Shown here: one piece after another, positions 52,029 through 60,719 of the stretch
Layout: each line of letters begins with the position of its first letter
Position numbering within the stretch: position 1 is the first letter of the stretch
NCBI RefSeq assembly: GCF_000813005.1
Contig: NZ_JSYP01000008.1
Span: 62,001 to 126,000 of the forward strand
Source of the DNA: Flavobacterium sp. KMS
GTDB taxonomy: Bacteria > Bacteroidota > Bacteroidia > Flavobacteriales > Flavobacteriaceae
Length of the DNA stretch: 64,000 nt
Direction of reading: 5' to 3'
Translations under genes and position numbers: made by a program
The notes under the pieces: model-generated
Database searches by the model: none
What the model was told of the DNA's origin: nothing
What the model saw: only the letters and a program-made list of their open reading frames with translations

Positions 52029-52976
52029 TTATAACTTCTTAAGAATCTTCTGTAATACCAATTGTGCTGCGTACGTTCTGTTATTGGCTTGCTCGATTAC
52101 AATTGAATTTTCGCCATCTAAAACTTCATCGCTTACAATTACGTTACGACGAACAGGAAGACAATGCATGAATTTTCCGTTGTTGGTCAATGCCATTTTT
52201 TCGGCAGTAACTGTCCAATTTGGATCTGAATTAGTTACTTTTCCGTAATCATTAAAATTACTCCAGTTTTTTACATACACAAAATCGGCATTTTCAAATG
52301 CTTTGTCCTGATCGTATTCTATTTTCGAATCCTTGGTAATTTCTGGACTTAGTTCATATCCTTCGGGATGTGTAATTACAAAGTCGACATTTTTTTTCAT
52401 TTGCATCATTTCTACAAATGAGTTAGCAACTGCTTGTGGCAAAGCCTTAGGATGTGGCGCCCAAGAAAGTACTACTTTTGGCTTGTGCTTAGTCTTAAAC
52501 TCTTCCATTGTAATAGCATCTGCCAAAGATTGCATTGGATGACGAACAGCACTTTCCATATTTACGATTGGAACTGTAGCGTATTTTAAGAATCCCGAGA
52601 TAACGGTTTCTGCATAGTCTTTTTCTTTATCTAATAATCCTGCAAAGGCTCTAATAGCAATAATATCGCAGTATTGAGAAACTACTTCGGCAGCTTCTTT
52701 GATATGTTCTGAAGCTCCTGAGTTCATAATCGCTCCATCCTCAAACTCTAGCGTCCAGCCTTCGTTGGTAAAGTTCATTACCATTACGTTCATCCCTAAG
52801 TTTATAGCTGCTTTTTGAGTACTTAAACGTGTTCTTAAACTCGGATTAAAGAATAACATTCCTAAGGTTTTATTCTTACCCAGGTGTTGGTTTTTTAGTG
52901 GTTTTTTCTTGATTTTTAACGCACTCTTAACCCATTTTGATAATGAGTTGATATCTTGAATTGAAATATAGTTCAT
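52029..52976 (-). CDS. argF: N-acylornithine carbamoyltransferase (ArgF' type)
   Basis: A 315-residue transcarbamylase of the Bacteroidetes N-acetyl/N-succinylornithine group. Carbamoyl-phosphate motif FFNPSLRTRLST (about 42-53), HPMQSLADA (about 143-151) and FMHCLPVRRN late in the chain. HCLPVRRN is the N-acyl-type signature rather than HCLP(A/M)-HRG of ordinary OTCase. It makes N-acylcitrulline. The residue that switches acetyl to succinyl preference in the Bacteroides enzyme (Pro90) aligns here to Ser89 in NSGASEHI, so specificity is open. Confidence 0.92.
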   Translation of the reverse strand: MNYISIQDINSLSKWVKSALKIKKKPLKNQHLGKNKTLGMLFFNPSLRTRLSTQKAAINLGMNVMVMNFTNEGWTLEFEDGAIMNSGASEHIKEAAEVVSQYCDIIAIRAFAGLLDKEKDYAETVISGFLKYATVPIVNMESAVRHPMQSLADAITMEEFKTKHKPKVVLSWAPHPKALPQAVANSFVEMMQMKKNVDFVITHPEGYELSPEITKDSKIEYDQDKAFENADFVYVKNWSNFNDYGKVTNSDPNWTVTAEKMALTNNGKFMHCLPVRRNVIVSDEVLDGENSIVIEQANNRTYAAQLVLQKILKKL

Positions 52977-53085
52977 AATATATTGTTTAATCGTTTTTTG
53001 TCTAATTGTTTAACCGAATGACCGATTAAGCAAATCAACATTTTTTAAGAATAGTATCTGTTTTTATCTGTGTCTTTGCCTTAGC

Positions 53086-53316
53086 AAATCCGCATCATCC
53101 GCGTTCTTCTTTTGATAATCATCATAATTTGAATTAAAAATATAGTTTATGTTTTCTTTATTTATTGTTGTGTTTTTTGGACGCTGATTAAACTGATTCG
53201 CAATTGCGAAAACGCTGATAAAAACAGATTTCTTTTCTTTCTTATTATAATTTCTAAAAATCCGTATCATCCGTGTTCCTTTTTAATAATCATAATTCGA
53301 ATTAAATAGATAGTTT
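53086..53316. repeat. Imperfect direct repeat of about 60 bases in the argF'-proB gap
   Basis: AAATCCGCATCATCCGCGTTC (53086 onward) recurs as AAATCCGTATCATCCGTGTTC (53258 onward), continuing with GATAATCATCATAATTTGAATT versus ATAATCATAATTCGAATT. Between them is a perfect palindrome TTCGCAATTGCGAA (53197-53210) inside an ACGCTGATTAAACTGATT motif that also resembles 3065-3145. The 379-base gap has no gene; the 68-codon minus frame within it is repeat DNA. Confidence 0.6.
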
Positions 53317-53355
53317 GTCATTTAAACGAATAAACGATTAAACAAATCAACATCT

Positions 53356-54117
53356 TTATACAATCTTGGTAAAAGGAATTTCATCCTTTAATGCTTTTAG
53401 AATAAAATTATCTTCTAGTCCGTTTACAATCCAGGTTTCGATATTTGCTGCTTTGGCGATTGCCGCTGCTTCAATTTTTGATTGCATTCCTCCTGTTCCG
53501 TGTGACGATTTAGATTCTCCTATTTCTTTTTCTAAAAGCCGCAGATCATTTACTAAAGTTATCGTTTCTGGCACTTCATTATGTATAGATTCTTTCGTGT
53601 AAATTCCGCTTGTATTTGTGGCAATTATCAAGATATCTACATTTAATAAAACTGCCGTTAATGCTGCTAATTTATCGTTATCTCCAAACTGAATTTCGTC
53701 GGTTGCAACGGTATCATTTTCGTTGATAATCGGAATGTAATTATTCTCGACCAAAACATTAATTGTGTTTACAATATTGATTTTGGATTGTTCTTTTTCG
53801 AAATCTGAATAGGATAACAAACATTGCGAAGTCAGCAATCCCAAATCACTGAAGTTCTCATGGAAAATCCGCATTAAATGAGGTTGTCCGATCGATGCCA
53901 AAGCTTGTTTTACAATAATCTCTTTGCCTTTGCTCTCTAATTTCACAAATTGTTTCGCCGCTGCAATAGCTCCGGAACTTACAATTACAAATTCGTATTT
54001 GTCATTTAAAGCAGCAATTTGCATTCCAATATCTTCAATCTTTCCTCTGGAAATATGATTGGTTTCTTTGGTTAGTGTATTGCTTCCTATTTTTAATAAA
54101 ATCCTTTTTTTAGTCAT
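53356..54117 (-). CDS. proB: Glutamate 5-kinase, short form without PUA domain
   Basis: First step of proline synthesis: glutamate to gamma-glutamyl phosphate. 253 residues, amino-acid-kinase domain only; the C-terminal PUA domain of the long enzyme is absent, as in a known short class. Motifs: ILLKIGSNTLT, VIVSSGAIAAAKQFV, INENDTVATDEIQFGDNDKLAA and GTGGMQSKIEAAAIA. Upstream partner proA is on the same strand with a 263-base repeat-filled gap. Confidence 0.92.
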   Translation of the reverse strand: MTKKRILLKIGSNTLTKETNHISRGKIEDIGMQIAALNDKYEFVIVSSGAIAAAKQFVKLESKGKEIIVKQALASIGQPHLMRIFHENFSDLGLLTSQCLLSYSDFEKEQSKINIVNTINVLVENNYIPIINENDTVATDEIQFGDNDKLAALTAVLLNVDILIIATNTSGIYTKESIHNEVPETITLVNDLRLLEKEIGESKSSHGTGGMQSKIEAAAIAKAANIETWIVNGLEDNFILKALKDEIPFTKIV

Positions 54118-54130
54118 TTTTTTTAAGTGG

Positions 54131-54379
54131 CTAAGGTTCTGAGTTACTATCCCGAAGCCTCGGGACTAAGTTTTTATATTGTAAACGTTTTACCGCAAAG
54201 GGCGCAAGGTTTTATATTCTGTTTGTGTTTACAAACGCTGAGTTCGCAAAGCTATATCTATAGTTAAATTCCAAATTTTAAAATCCAAATTCCAACAATC
54301 GAGAATCATTAATCTATCCCGAAGCCTCGGGACTTAAATTCTAAGAATCTAAGATAGTCTAACAATCTAAGAAGTCTAA
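54131..54379. repeat. Repeat-filled gap between proA and proB
   Basis: CTAAG/CTGAG octamers (54131, 54139), two CTATCCCGAAGCCTCGGGAC palindromes (54147-54166, 54314-54333), CGCAAAG repeats at about 54192-54255, and a copy of the TTAGACTTCTTAGATTG repeat in reverse at 54341-54379. No gene is seen. Confidence 0.65.
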
Positions 54380-54380
54380 A

Positions 54381-55577
54381 TTACCTAATTTGCCCTTCTC
54401 CGTAAATATACCACTTATTGGTAACCAGATGTTGCAATCCGATTGGTCCTCGCTGATGTAATTTATCTGTGCTTATGGCTAATTCTCCGCCTAAACCAAG
54501 TTGTCCTCCATCGGTAAATCGAGTTGATGCATTATGATAAACTGCTGCCGCATCTATAGATTCCATAAATTCCTGAGCAACATCATTATTTCTTGTAATA
54601 ATCGCAGCCGAATGTCCGCCACAATACTTATTTATTTTTGCAATAGCATCTTGTTCTGAATCGATTGTTCCTAATACAATTTTATAATCAAGAAACTCTT
54701 CATACCAAATATCTTCATCTTTCAAAACACTTGTATTCGCAAAAGATTCTAATGTTTTATCTACAATAATCTCAACTTTCGATTCGCCTAGTTCTTCTAT
54801 TAAAATGGCTAGAAAACCTTCAAAATTTGGTAATCGTGAATCTACCAAAACTTTATCTACAGCATTACAAGCTGAGATTTTGGATGTTTTTGCATTCAGA
54901 ATTACTTTTAGAGCAATATCTGTATTTGCTTCTTTATGAACGTAAACAAAATTATTTCCCCGTCCGCTTACGATTACGGGACAAGTAGCATGCGCTTTTA
55001 CAAACTCTATTAATTTTTCGCCTCCACGTGGTACAATTAAATCTACTTTTTGTGTTGGTTTTTCTAAAAAAGCTTGTGTTTCTTCTCGAGTGAAACTTAG
55101 ATATTCCACCCACTCTGTCGAAACATTATTTTCTGCTAAAGCCTGATGCCATAAACTCACAATCTTTAAATTAGATTTTAATGCTTCTTTTCCGCCTTTT
55201 AGCAAAATTTTATTTCCTGATTTAAAGGCAATTCCACCAGCTTCGATAGTTACATCGGGTCTTGATTCGTAAATAATCAATATCGTACCAAAAGCTGCTG
55301 TTTTATTACTGACTTTAATTCCGTTATCGTGTACAAAATGAAACCTTTCCACGCCAACTGGATCTTCCTGAGAAGCTAATTGATTCAATGATAAAATCAT
55401 TTCGTCAATCTTGGCGTTATCTACTTTTAAACGTTCTTCCATTGCTAGATCTTCGCCATTGTAAGCGGCTAAATCAGCTTGATTCGTCAGAATAATTTGG
55501 TTTCTTTCCTCCTCGACAAGCTTTGCCATCGAGAGTAAAACCAAATTTCGCTTTTCAATTGATAAATGGTGGTTCAT
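54381..55577 (-). CDS. proA: Gamma-glutamyl phosphate reductase
   Basis: NADPH-dependent second step of proline synthesis. 398 residues, aldehyde-dehydrogenase fold with the catalytic cysteine in ISACNAVDKVLV and upstream ILIIYESRPDVTIEAG and VDLIVPRGG, then NASTRFTDGGQLGLGGELAIST. The catalytic set is intact. It follows two small unknown genes after argD; proB follows. Together with the arg genes it makes a combined glutamate-family cluster. Confidence 0.95.
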   Translation of the reverse strand: MNHHLSIEKRNLVLLSMAKLVEEERNQIILTNQADLAAYNGEDLAMEERLKVDNAKIDEMILSLNQLASQEDPVGVERFHFVHDNGIKVSNKTAAFGTILIIYESRPDVTIEAGGIAFKSGNKILLKGGKEALKSNLKIVSLWHQALAENNVSTEWVEYLSFTREETQAFLEKPTQKVDLIVPRGGEKLIEFVKAHATCPVIVSGRGNNFVYVHKEANTDIALKVILNAKTSKISACNAVDKVLVDSRLPNFEGFLAILIEELGESKVEIIVDKTLESFANTSVLKDEDIWYEEFLDYKIVLGTIDSEQDAIAKINKYCGGHSAAIITRNNDVAQEFMESIDAAAVYHNASTRFTDGGQLGLGGELAISTDKLHQRGPIGLQHLVTNKWYIYGEGQIR

Positions 55578-55609
55578 AATTTTTGTAGTTGGTTGTTTTT
55601 GGTTGTTTT

Positions 55610-55936
55610 CTAAAATCTAGTTTGTGTTGAGAGATATAAATCTGCGTATAAAACTCCATAATAAAATAAAATATTTACTACTATCCATACTCTCCTTTTT
55701 ATACTATTATCCGAGGAAAAATAAATTCTTGAAATCTGCATTATCAATATTATAACAGAAGATAATCCAATTAAAAAATATACAAAAAAAAGAATTAGGT
55801 TTATCATTTCTATATGCTTCCAAATAACAAACAAACTTTGAAAGCTACTAATTAAAATCGCCCAAAAAATGATAATCAAATATGCTAATGATTGATATTT
55901 GAGAAACAAATCTGAAATCAAAAAATTATTGTTCAT
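55610..55936 (-). CDS. Small membrane protein inside the arg/pro cluster
   Basis: About 108 residues from the ATG at 55936 (MNNNFLISDLF); a longer frame to 55957 has a weaker start. Three predicted membrane helices (about 20-40, 48-72, 85-103). The start overlaps the preceding unknown gene's end by 11 bases, so translation is coupled. No family recognised. Its presence in an otherwise biosynthetic operon is odd. Confidence 0.6.
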   Translation of the reverse strand: MNNNFLISDLFLKYQSLAYLIIIFWAILISSFQSLFVIWKHIEMINLILFFVYFLIGLSSVIILIMQISRIYFSSDNSIKRRVWIVVNILFYYGVLYADLYLSTQTRF

Positions 55937-56435
55937 GTTCTTTAATTTTAAATCCATAAACTATTTTTTTTGGCTCATTTTCCTTTACTAAATTATATTT
56001 TTTAGCTAAAGCATTTTCTTCATTAGGCTGAACTTTATCTTCTTTCAATTTATAGGTGAATATTAAAGAATCATAACATTTACAACCTATTTCTTTCTCA
56101 ATCAAAGGTGCGTATTTATTAATTTTTTCTTTAATAAAAGAATCACTTTTAATTTCTGAAAGTTCAATTTTAAAATTATCTAAAGAATCTAGCTTTAGAT
56201 TCTCGCAATCTCTCAAATACCATAAACTAGGTTCATTATTATAAGTATCAATCTCTATGTCTTCTTGTTCATTGATTTCATTTTGCATTCTTCCTAAAAC
56301 TTTTTCAAGTCCAGCAGAAGGAATATATTCAGGGGCTCTTCTCATTCCCCACGCAAATGGATTCAGAAAAAGCAACATTGGTAGTAAAACACTAATTACC
56401 AATACAACGCCCCAAATATTCTTTAATACTTTCAT
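55926..56435 (-). CDS. Membrane-anchored protein of unknown function inside the arg/pro cluster
   Basis: A 169-residue protein with one N-terminal membrane helix (about 7-28) and a charged soluble domain that is helical with a pair of cysteines (GCKCYDSL). Its ATG begins in the base next to argD's stop on the minus strand (TAA then ATG), so it is translationally coupled to argD. It is low in recognisable motifs and I can offer no function. Compared with argD, its codons look more AT-rich, suggesting an inserted passenger. Confidence 0.6.
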   Translation of the reverse strand: MKVLKNIWGVVLVISVLLPMLLFLNPFAWGMRRAPEYIPSAGLEKVLGRMQNEINEQEDIEIDTYNNEPSLWYLRDCENLKLDSLDNFKIELSEIKSDSFIKEKINKYAPLIEKEIGCKCYDSLIFTYKLKEDKVQPNEENALAKKYNLVKENEPKKIVYGFKIKEHEQ

Positions 56436-57575
56436 TTAATATTGAAGCTCTTCTAAACTTTCTTTTAATGCAACGATAAAGGTATCAATATCAGATTTCT
56501 TCACAGTTAATGGCGGCAAAATTCTCAATAGATTTTTGTTGTTGGCACTTCCTGTAAAAATGTGCTTTTCGGTAATTAATTTTTTACGAAGCGGACCAAT
56601 TTCAAAATCGAATTCTACACCAAGCATTAATCCTTTTCCTTTTACTTGTTTAATTTGAGAAACTTGCTTGATTTGCTCAAAAAAGTAAGCAGAAACTTCG
56701 TTTACATTATCCTGTAATTTCAATTTTTCGATTACATCCAGAACCGCAATTCCTGCGGCACAAGACAAATGGCTTCCTCCAAAAGTAGTTCCTAATAATC
56801 CGAAACTAGCTTCAAATTCCGGCGAAATCAAAATGGCTCCAACTGGAAATCCATTCCCCATTCCTTTTGCAACCGAAATAATATCGGCTTTTATATTGTG
56901 ATGTTGGTACGCAAAAAACTTTCCGCTTCTTCCATAACCAGATTGTACTTCGTCTAAAATTAAAACTGCACCGTATTTTTTACAAGCTTTTTCTAAAGCC
57001 TGAAAAAACTCAGTTGTTCCTTCATCTAAACCTCCTACTCCTTGAATTCCTTCAATAATTACACTCGAAACATCTCCTTTTGCTAGTTCAGCTTCTACTA
57101 ATTCGATATTATTAAGAGGTAAAAAAGTAACAACTTGTTGTGCATTTATTGGAGCTACAATTTTTTTATTGTCTGTAACTGCAACTGCTGCCGAAGTTCT
57201 TCCGTGAAAAGAATTATCAAAAGCTACAACTCTTGATTTTCCGTTATGGAATGAAGCTAGTTTCAAAGCATTTTCATTCGCCTCAGCTCCTGAACTACAT
57301 AAAAACAGTTCATAATCTTCTAATCCAGAAAGTTTCCCTAATTTTTCAGCTAATTCTACCTGCAAAGGATTCTGAATTGCATTGGAATAAAAACCTAAAT
57401 TATCTAATTGATTTTTAAGTTTTGCTACATAATCTGGTTGTGTGTGTCCAATAGAAATTACCCCATGTCCACTATATAAATCTAAATACTCTACTCCGTT
57501 ATTATCTGTAATAGTACAATCTAATGCTTTTACAGGTGTTATGTCATAAAGTGGGTATACGTTAAATAAGTTCAT
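56436..57575 (-). CDS. argD: Acetylornithine/N-succinylornithine aminotransferase
   Basis: PLP fold-type I class III aminotransferase, 379 residues, forming N-acylornithine from N-acylglutamate semialdehyde. Motifs: SGHGVISIGHTQPDYVAKL, FLCSSGAEANENALKLA, LILDEVQSGYGRSGKFFAYQ and SVAKGMGNGFPVGAI (PLP Lys). The start is the ATG at 57575. Next gene abuts on the 3' side. Confidence 0.94.
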   Translation of the reverse strand: MNLFNVYPLYDITPVKALDCTITDNNGVEYLDLYSGHGVISIGHTQPDYVAKLKNQLDNLGFYSNAIQNPLQVELAEKLGKLSGLEDYELFLCSSGAEANENALKLASFHNGKSRVVAFDNSFHGRTSAAVAVTDNKKIVAPINAQQVVTFLPLNNIELVEAELAKGDVSSVIIEGIQGVGGLDEGTTEFFQALEKACKKYGAVLILDEVQSGYGRSGKFFAYQHHNIKADIISVAKGMGNGFPVGAILISPEFEASFGLLGTTFGGSHLSCAAGIAVLDVIEKLKLQDNVNEVSAYFFEQIKQVSQIKQVKGKGLMLGVEFDFEIGPLRKKLITEKHIFTGSANNKNLLRILPPLTVKKSDIDTFIVALKESLEELQY

Positions 57576-57638
57576 TCTTTTAATTATTTAAAGATTTAAA
57601 AATTGAATAATTTAAAGATTCTGCGAGATGAATTAATT

Positions 57639-57675
57639 AAAAAGATTAAACTTTGAAATAATTTTTTAATCTTTT
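57639..57675 (-). other. AT-rich hairpin in the argC-argD gap
   Basis: AAAAAGATTAAA and TTTAATCTTTT pair around a 14-base loop; together with tandem ATTTAAAGATT repeats in 57579-57640 it fills the gap between argC and argD. Termination is not convincing because argD and the genes beyond it lack another promoter that I can see. Confidence 0.3.
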
Positions 57676-57698
57676 AATTCTTAAATCTTTCAATTTCT

Positions 57699-58676
57699 TT
57701 AAAATCCGCTTGGTTTCAAATGTAAACCTGTCGTTTCTGGTAACCCAAACATTAAATTCATGTTTTGAATTGCTTGCCCAGAAGCTCCCTTGGTTAGGTT
57801 ATCGATTATTGAAGTAATCAATATCCGGTTTCCACTTTTCGTTAAGCTTATAATACATTTGTTCGTTTGTACCACCTGTTTCATATTGATATTGGTAGTC
57901 GTTACGGTTACAAACGGTTCGTTTTTATAAAAATCTTCGTATTTCGTTACGATTTCATCTAAACTTTCTTCGACAGTTGTATATAAAGTTGCAAAAATTC
58001 CTCTTGCAAAATCTCCTCTGTTCGGAATAAACAACAATTCGTTTGAATAATCTGCCTGCAATTGATTTATACTTTGGTTTATCTCTCCCAAATGCTGATG
58101 ATCAAATGCTTTGTAATGTGACATATTACTTAATCTCCAACTAAAGTGTGTCGTTTCTGAAGGATTTACTCCAGCTCCTGTACTTCCTGTTATTGCATTA
58201 ATATGTACATCATTATTTAAAAGCTCATTCTTTGCCAATGGTAATAATGCCAGTTGAATTGCTGTTGCGAAACAACCTGGATTAGCAATAAATTGTGCTT
58301 TTTTGATAGCGGTTTTATTCAGTTCTGGTAAACCATAAATGAATTCCTTTCCATCAAAATTGGCATCTTTGTTTAATCTGAAATCATTTCCTAAATCAAT
58401 AATTTTAGTATGACCCGCAAATTCATTTTCTTTAAGAAACGAAATCGATCTTCCGTGACCTAAACATAAAAATAACACATTTACGTCTGGATTAAGAACA
58501 TCTGTAAAATCCATTTCGATATCTCCCAATAAATCGTGATGCGCTACATGAAGTGGCTTTCCAGCATTGGTTGTACTGTATACAAAATCGATGTTTACAT
58601 TAGGATGATACATCAATATTCTTATCAATTCACCAGCTGTATAGCCTGAACCACCAATTATTCCAACATTAATCAT
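57699..58676 (-). CDS. argC: N-acetyl-gamma-glutamyl-phosphate reductase
   Basis: Reduces N-acylglutamyl phosphate to the semialdehyde with NADPH. 325 residues: NVGIIGGSGYTAGELIRIL (Rossmann), AQFIANPGCFATAIQLALLPL (catalytic Cys), GSTGAGVNPSETTHFS and HQHLGEINQSI. The start overlaps the argG end by 8 bases, so both are translated from one message. Bacteroidetes short type-1 form. Confidence 0.95.
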   Translation of the reverse strand: MINVGIIGGSGYTAGELIRILMYHPNVNIDFVYSTTNAGKPLHVAHHDLLGDIEMDFTDVLNPDVNVLFLCLGHGRSISFLKENEFAGHTKIIDLGNDFRLNKDANFDGKEFIYGLPELNKTAIKKAQFIANPGCFATAIQLALLPLAKNELLNNDVHINAITGSTGAGVNPSETTHFSWRLSNMSHYKAFDHQHLGEINQSINQLQADYSNELLFIPNRGDFARGIFATLYTTVEESLDEIVTKYEDFYKNEPFVTVTTTNINMKQVVQTNKCIISLTKSGNRILITSIIDNLTKGASGQAIQNMNLMFGLPETTGLHLKPSGF

Positions 58677-59862
58677 AGTCTAAGTGATTTACAGATGAAA
58701 ATATATTTTGAGCATTTCCTAAAATCTTAATAAACCCTTTAGCATCGTCTGATGTCCATGCATTATTCATTTCTCCGTATTGACCAAATCCTGTATTCAT
58801 TAAATCATTATCTGATTCGATTCCGTCAAGCGAAAAATGATATGGTTTAAGCGAAACAGTTACAACTCCATTAACCGTTTTTTGCGTGTCTTGTAAAAAT
58901 GTTTCGATGTTACGCATTACTGGATCTAAAAACTGACCTTCGTGAAATAACATTCCGTACCAGTTTCCTAATTGCTCTTTCCAATATTGTTGCCATTTAC
59001 CAAGTGTATGTTTCTCTAATAAATGGTGTGCTTTGATGATAATTAACGGCGCAGCAGCTTCAAATCCTACTCTTCCTTTAATACCTATAATAGTATCACC
59101 TACGTGAATATCTCTACCAATTGCATATGCATTTGCTAATTTCTCTAGTGCTACAATATTATTTGATGGTTTATCTGTTTTACCATTTATTCCAACTAAT
59201 TCTCCTTGCTCAAAATGTAAAGTCACTTTTTCTTCACCTTCTTTTTGCAATTGCGAAGGATATGCTTCACTAGGTAATGGTGTACCAGAAGTTAAAGTTT
59301 CTTTTCCTCCTACACTTGTTCCCCAAAGTCCTTTATTGATAGAATATTGTGCTTTTTCCCAAGAATAATGAACGCCATTTTTAGACAAATAATCTACTTC
59401 TTCTTGTCTTGACAATTTTAAATCTCTAATTGGAGTAATTATTTCAATCTCTGGAGCAATTGTCTGGAAAATTAAATCAAATCTAATTTGGTCATTTCCT
59501 GCTCCTGTACTTCCGTGTGCAATTGCCTCTGCTCCTACTTTCTTAGCATATTTTATTGCTTCAATAGCTTGAAAAACACGCTCAGCACTTACAGATAATG
59601 GATAGGTATTGTTTTTTAATACATTTCCAAAAATCAAATATTTTATAGCTTTATCATAATACTTATCTACGATGGTAAGATTTGCATGTTGTGCACTTCC
59701 TAATTCGTAAGCTCTTTCTTCAATAGCATTTAATTCTTCTTCATCGAAACCTCCTGTATTAATAAGTACAGTGTGGACTTCATATCCTTTTTCATTTTTT
59801 AAATATTTAAGGCAATACGAAGTATCTAATCCTCCGCTATAAGCTAATACAACTTTTTTCAT
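58669..59862 (-). CDS. argG: Argininosuccinate synthase
   Basis: Condenses citrulline and aspartate using ATP. 397 residues: PP-loop VVLAYSGGLDTSYCLKYL, AIAHGSTGAGNDQIRFDL, and WEKAQYSINKGLWGTSVGGK. It is encoded 4 bases after the GNAT stop and overlaps argC by 8 bases, near the head of the arginine cluster. Confidence 0.96.
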   Translation of the reverse strand: MKKVVLAYSGGLDTSYCLKYLKNEKGYEVHTVLINTGGFDEEELNAIEERAYELGSAQHANLTIVDKYYDKAIKYLIFGNVLKNNTYPLSVSAERVFQAIEAIKYAKKVGAEAIAHGSTGAGNDQIRFDLIFQTIAPEIEIITPIRDLKLSRQEEVDYLSKNGVHYSWEKAQYSINKGLWGTSVGGKETLTSGTPLPSEAYPSQLQKEGEEKVTLHFEQGELVGINGKTDKPSNNIVALEKLANAYAIGRDIHVGDTIIGIKGRVGFEAAAPLIIIKAHHLLEKHTLGKWQQYWKEQLGNWYGMLFHEGQFLDPVMRNIETFLQDTQKTVNGVVTVSLKPYHFSLDGIESDNDLMNTGFGQYGEMNNAWTSDDAKGFIKILGNAQNIFSSVNHLDYD

Positions 59863-59866
59863 AATT

Positions 59867-60484
59867 TTATTTTTTTAAGAAAAGGGCTTGTTTAATTGAT
59901 TTTAATCTATTGAGTACTTTTACATTAAAAGGATGTTTTGGCGGATCCTTTTGTTTTTCTTTTGGATCATACAACATTCCTGTACATAAGCACATTTTAT
60001 TTTCTTTACTTTTTAATATTTCATAATTCGTACAAGTTTTGCAACCTGCCCAAAAGCTTGGATCACTTGTAAGTTCTGAAAAAGGAACTGGTTTGTATCC
60101 TAAATCTGAATTAATTTTCATTACTGCCAAACCAGTTGTGATTCCAAATATTTTAGCATCTGGAAATTTTTCTAATGAGTAATCAAAAACCTTAGATTTA
60201 ATTTTTTTGGCTAAACCTAAATTTCTGTAATCTGGATGTACTATCAAACCAGAATGAGCCACAAATTTGCCATGTTGCCAACTTTCGATATAGCAAAAAC
60301 CTGCAAATTTACCATCTACCAAAGCAATCAATGCATCTCTGTTCTCCATTTTTTTCTGGATATATTCAGGAGTTCTTTTGGCAATTCCGGTACCTCTCAA
60401 TAAGGCAGACGACTCTATAGTATCGCATATTTCTTGCGCATATTTATAATGTTCTTCTTGTGTTACAACAATAGAGATCTTCAT
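59867..60484 (-). CDS. GNAT N-acyltransferase, probable N-acylglutamate synthase
   Basis: A 205-residue protein beginning MKISIVVTQEEHYKYA at 60484; the frame is open 36 codons further, but those residues (MILRVLCIFYLILLK...) are not GNAT-like and overlap the leader region. GNAT core: VDGKFAGFCYIESWQHGK, LIVHPDYRNLGLAKKIKSK (acyl-CoA loop) and TGLAVMKINSDLGYKPVPF. The C-terminal part has cysteines (AGCKTC, KMCLCTGM). First gene of the arginine operon, with no argA or argJ in the cluster. From family knowledge of Bacteroidetes arginine clusters it is the prime candidate for the N-acetyl- or N-succinylglutamate synthase. Confidence 0.78.
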   Translation of the reverse strand: MKISIVVTQEEHYKYAQEICDTIESSALLRGTGIAKRTPEYIQKKMENRDALIALVDGKFAGFCYIESWQHGKFVAHSGLIVHPDYRNLGLAKKIKSKVFDYSLEKFPDAKIFGITTGLAVMKINSDLGYKPVPFSELTSDPSFWAGCKTCTNYEILKSKENKMCLCTGMLYDPKEKQKDPPKHPFNVKVLNRLKSIKQALFLKK

Positions 60485-60639
60485 TTCAATAGTTGAAGTT
60501 AGGGTTAAAAAATAAGACATGATTTTTCTTCTGAAACCCAAGAGTTGCTTCAGCAAAATTAAATAAAAAATACATAAAACCCTTAATATCAAAAAGATGA
60601 CATTGAGATAATTTTAAATAAAATGTACTTGTAGGATGT

Positions 60640-60657
60640 GTTTGTCCAAAGGACAAC
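60640..60657 (-). promoter_or_regulatory. Hairpin in the arginine leader RNA, alternative to one with the leader ORF
   Basis: On the minus strand GTTGTCC, TTT, then GGACAAAC forms a small stem-loop. The same GGACAAAC also occurs at 60762-60769 in the leader ORF, and either copy can pair with TTGTCC, so two mutually exclusive structures are possible. Confidence 0.45.
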
Positions 60658-60719
60658 TTAGGTAATTTCAAAACAAAAAAATGAATATAAATACATACGA
60701 CGAAAAACTCTTGTGAATG

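Noticed and set aside
53064..53270. A 68-codon minus-strand frame in the argF'-proB gap
   Set aside because: It lies wholly in repeat DNA, uses the imperfect direct repeat as coding sequence and has no conserved character.
60485..60592. Longer N-terminus for the arginine-cluster GNAT
   Set aside because: The added residues are hydrophobic and non-homologous, and MKISIVV at 60484 gives a normal GNAT start.
60640..60657. Classical Rho-independent attenuator for arginine
   Set aside because: The stem is short and no U-run follows, so it is listed only as an alternative-pairing element.
60486..60671. A 61-codon minus-strand frame between the arginine leader and GNAT
   Set aside because: It has no homology signal, overlaps the leader hairpin and would be out of frame with the GNAT.
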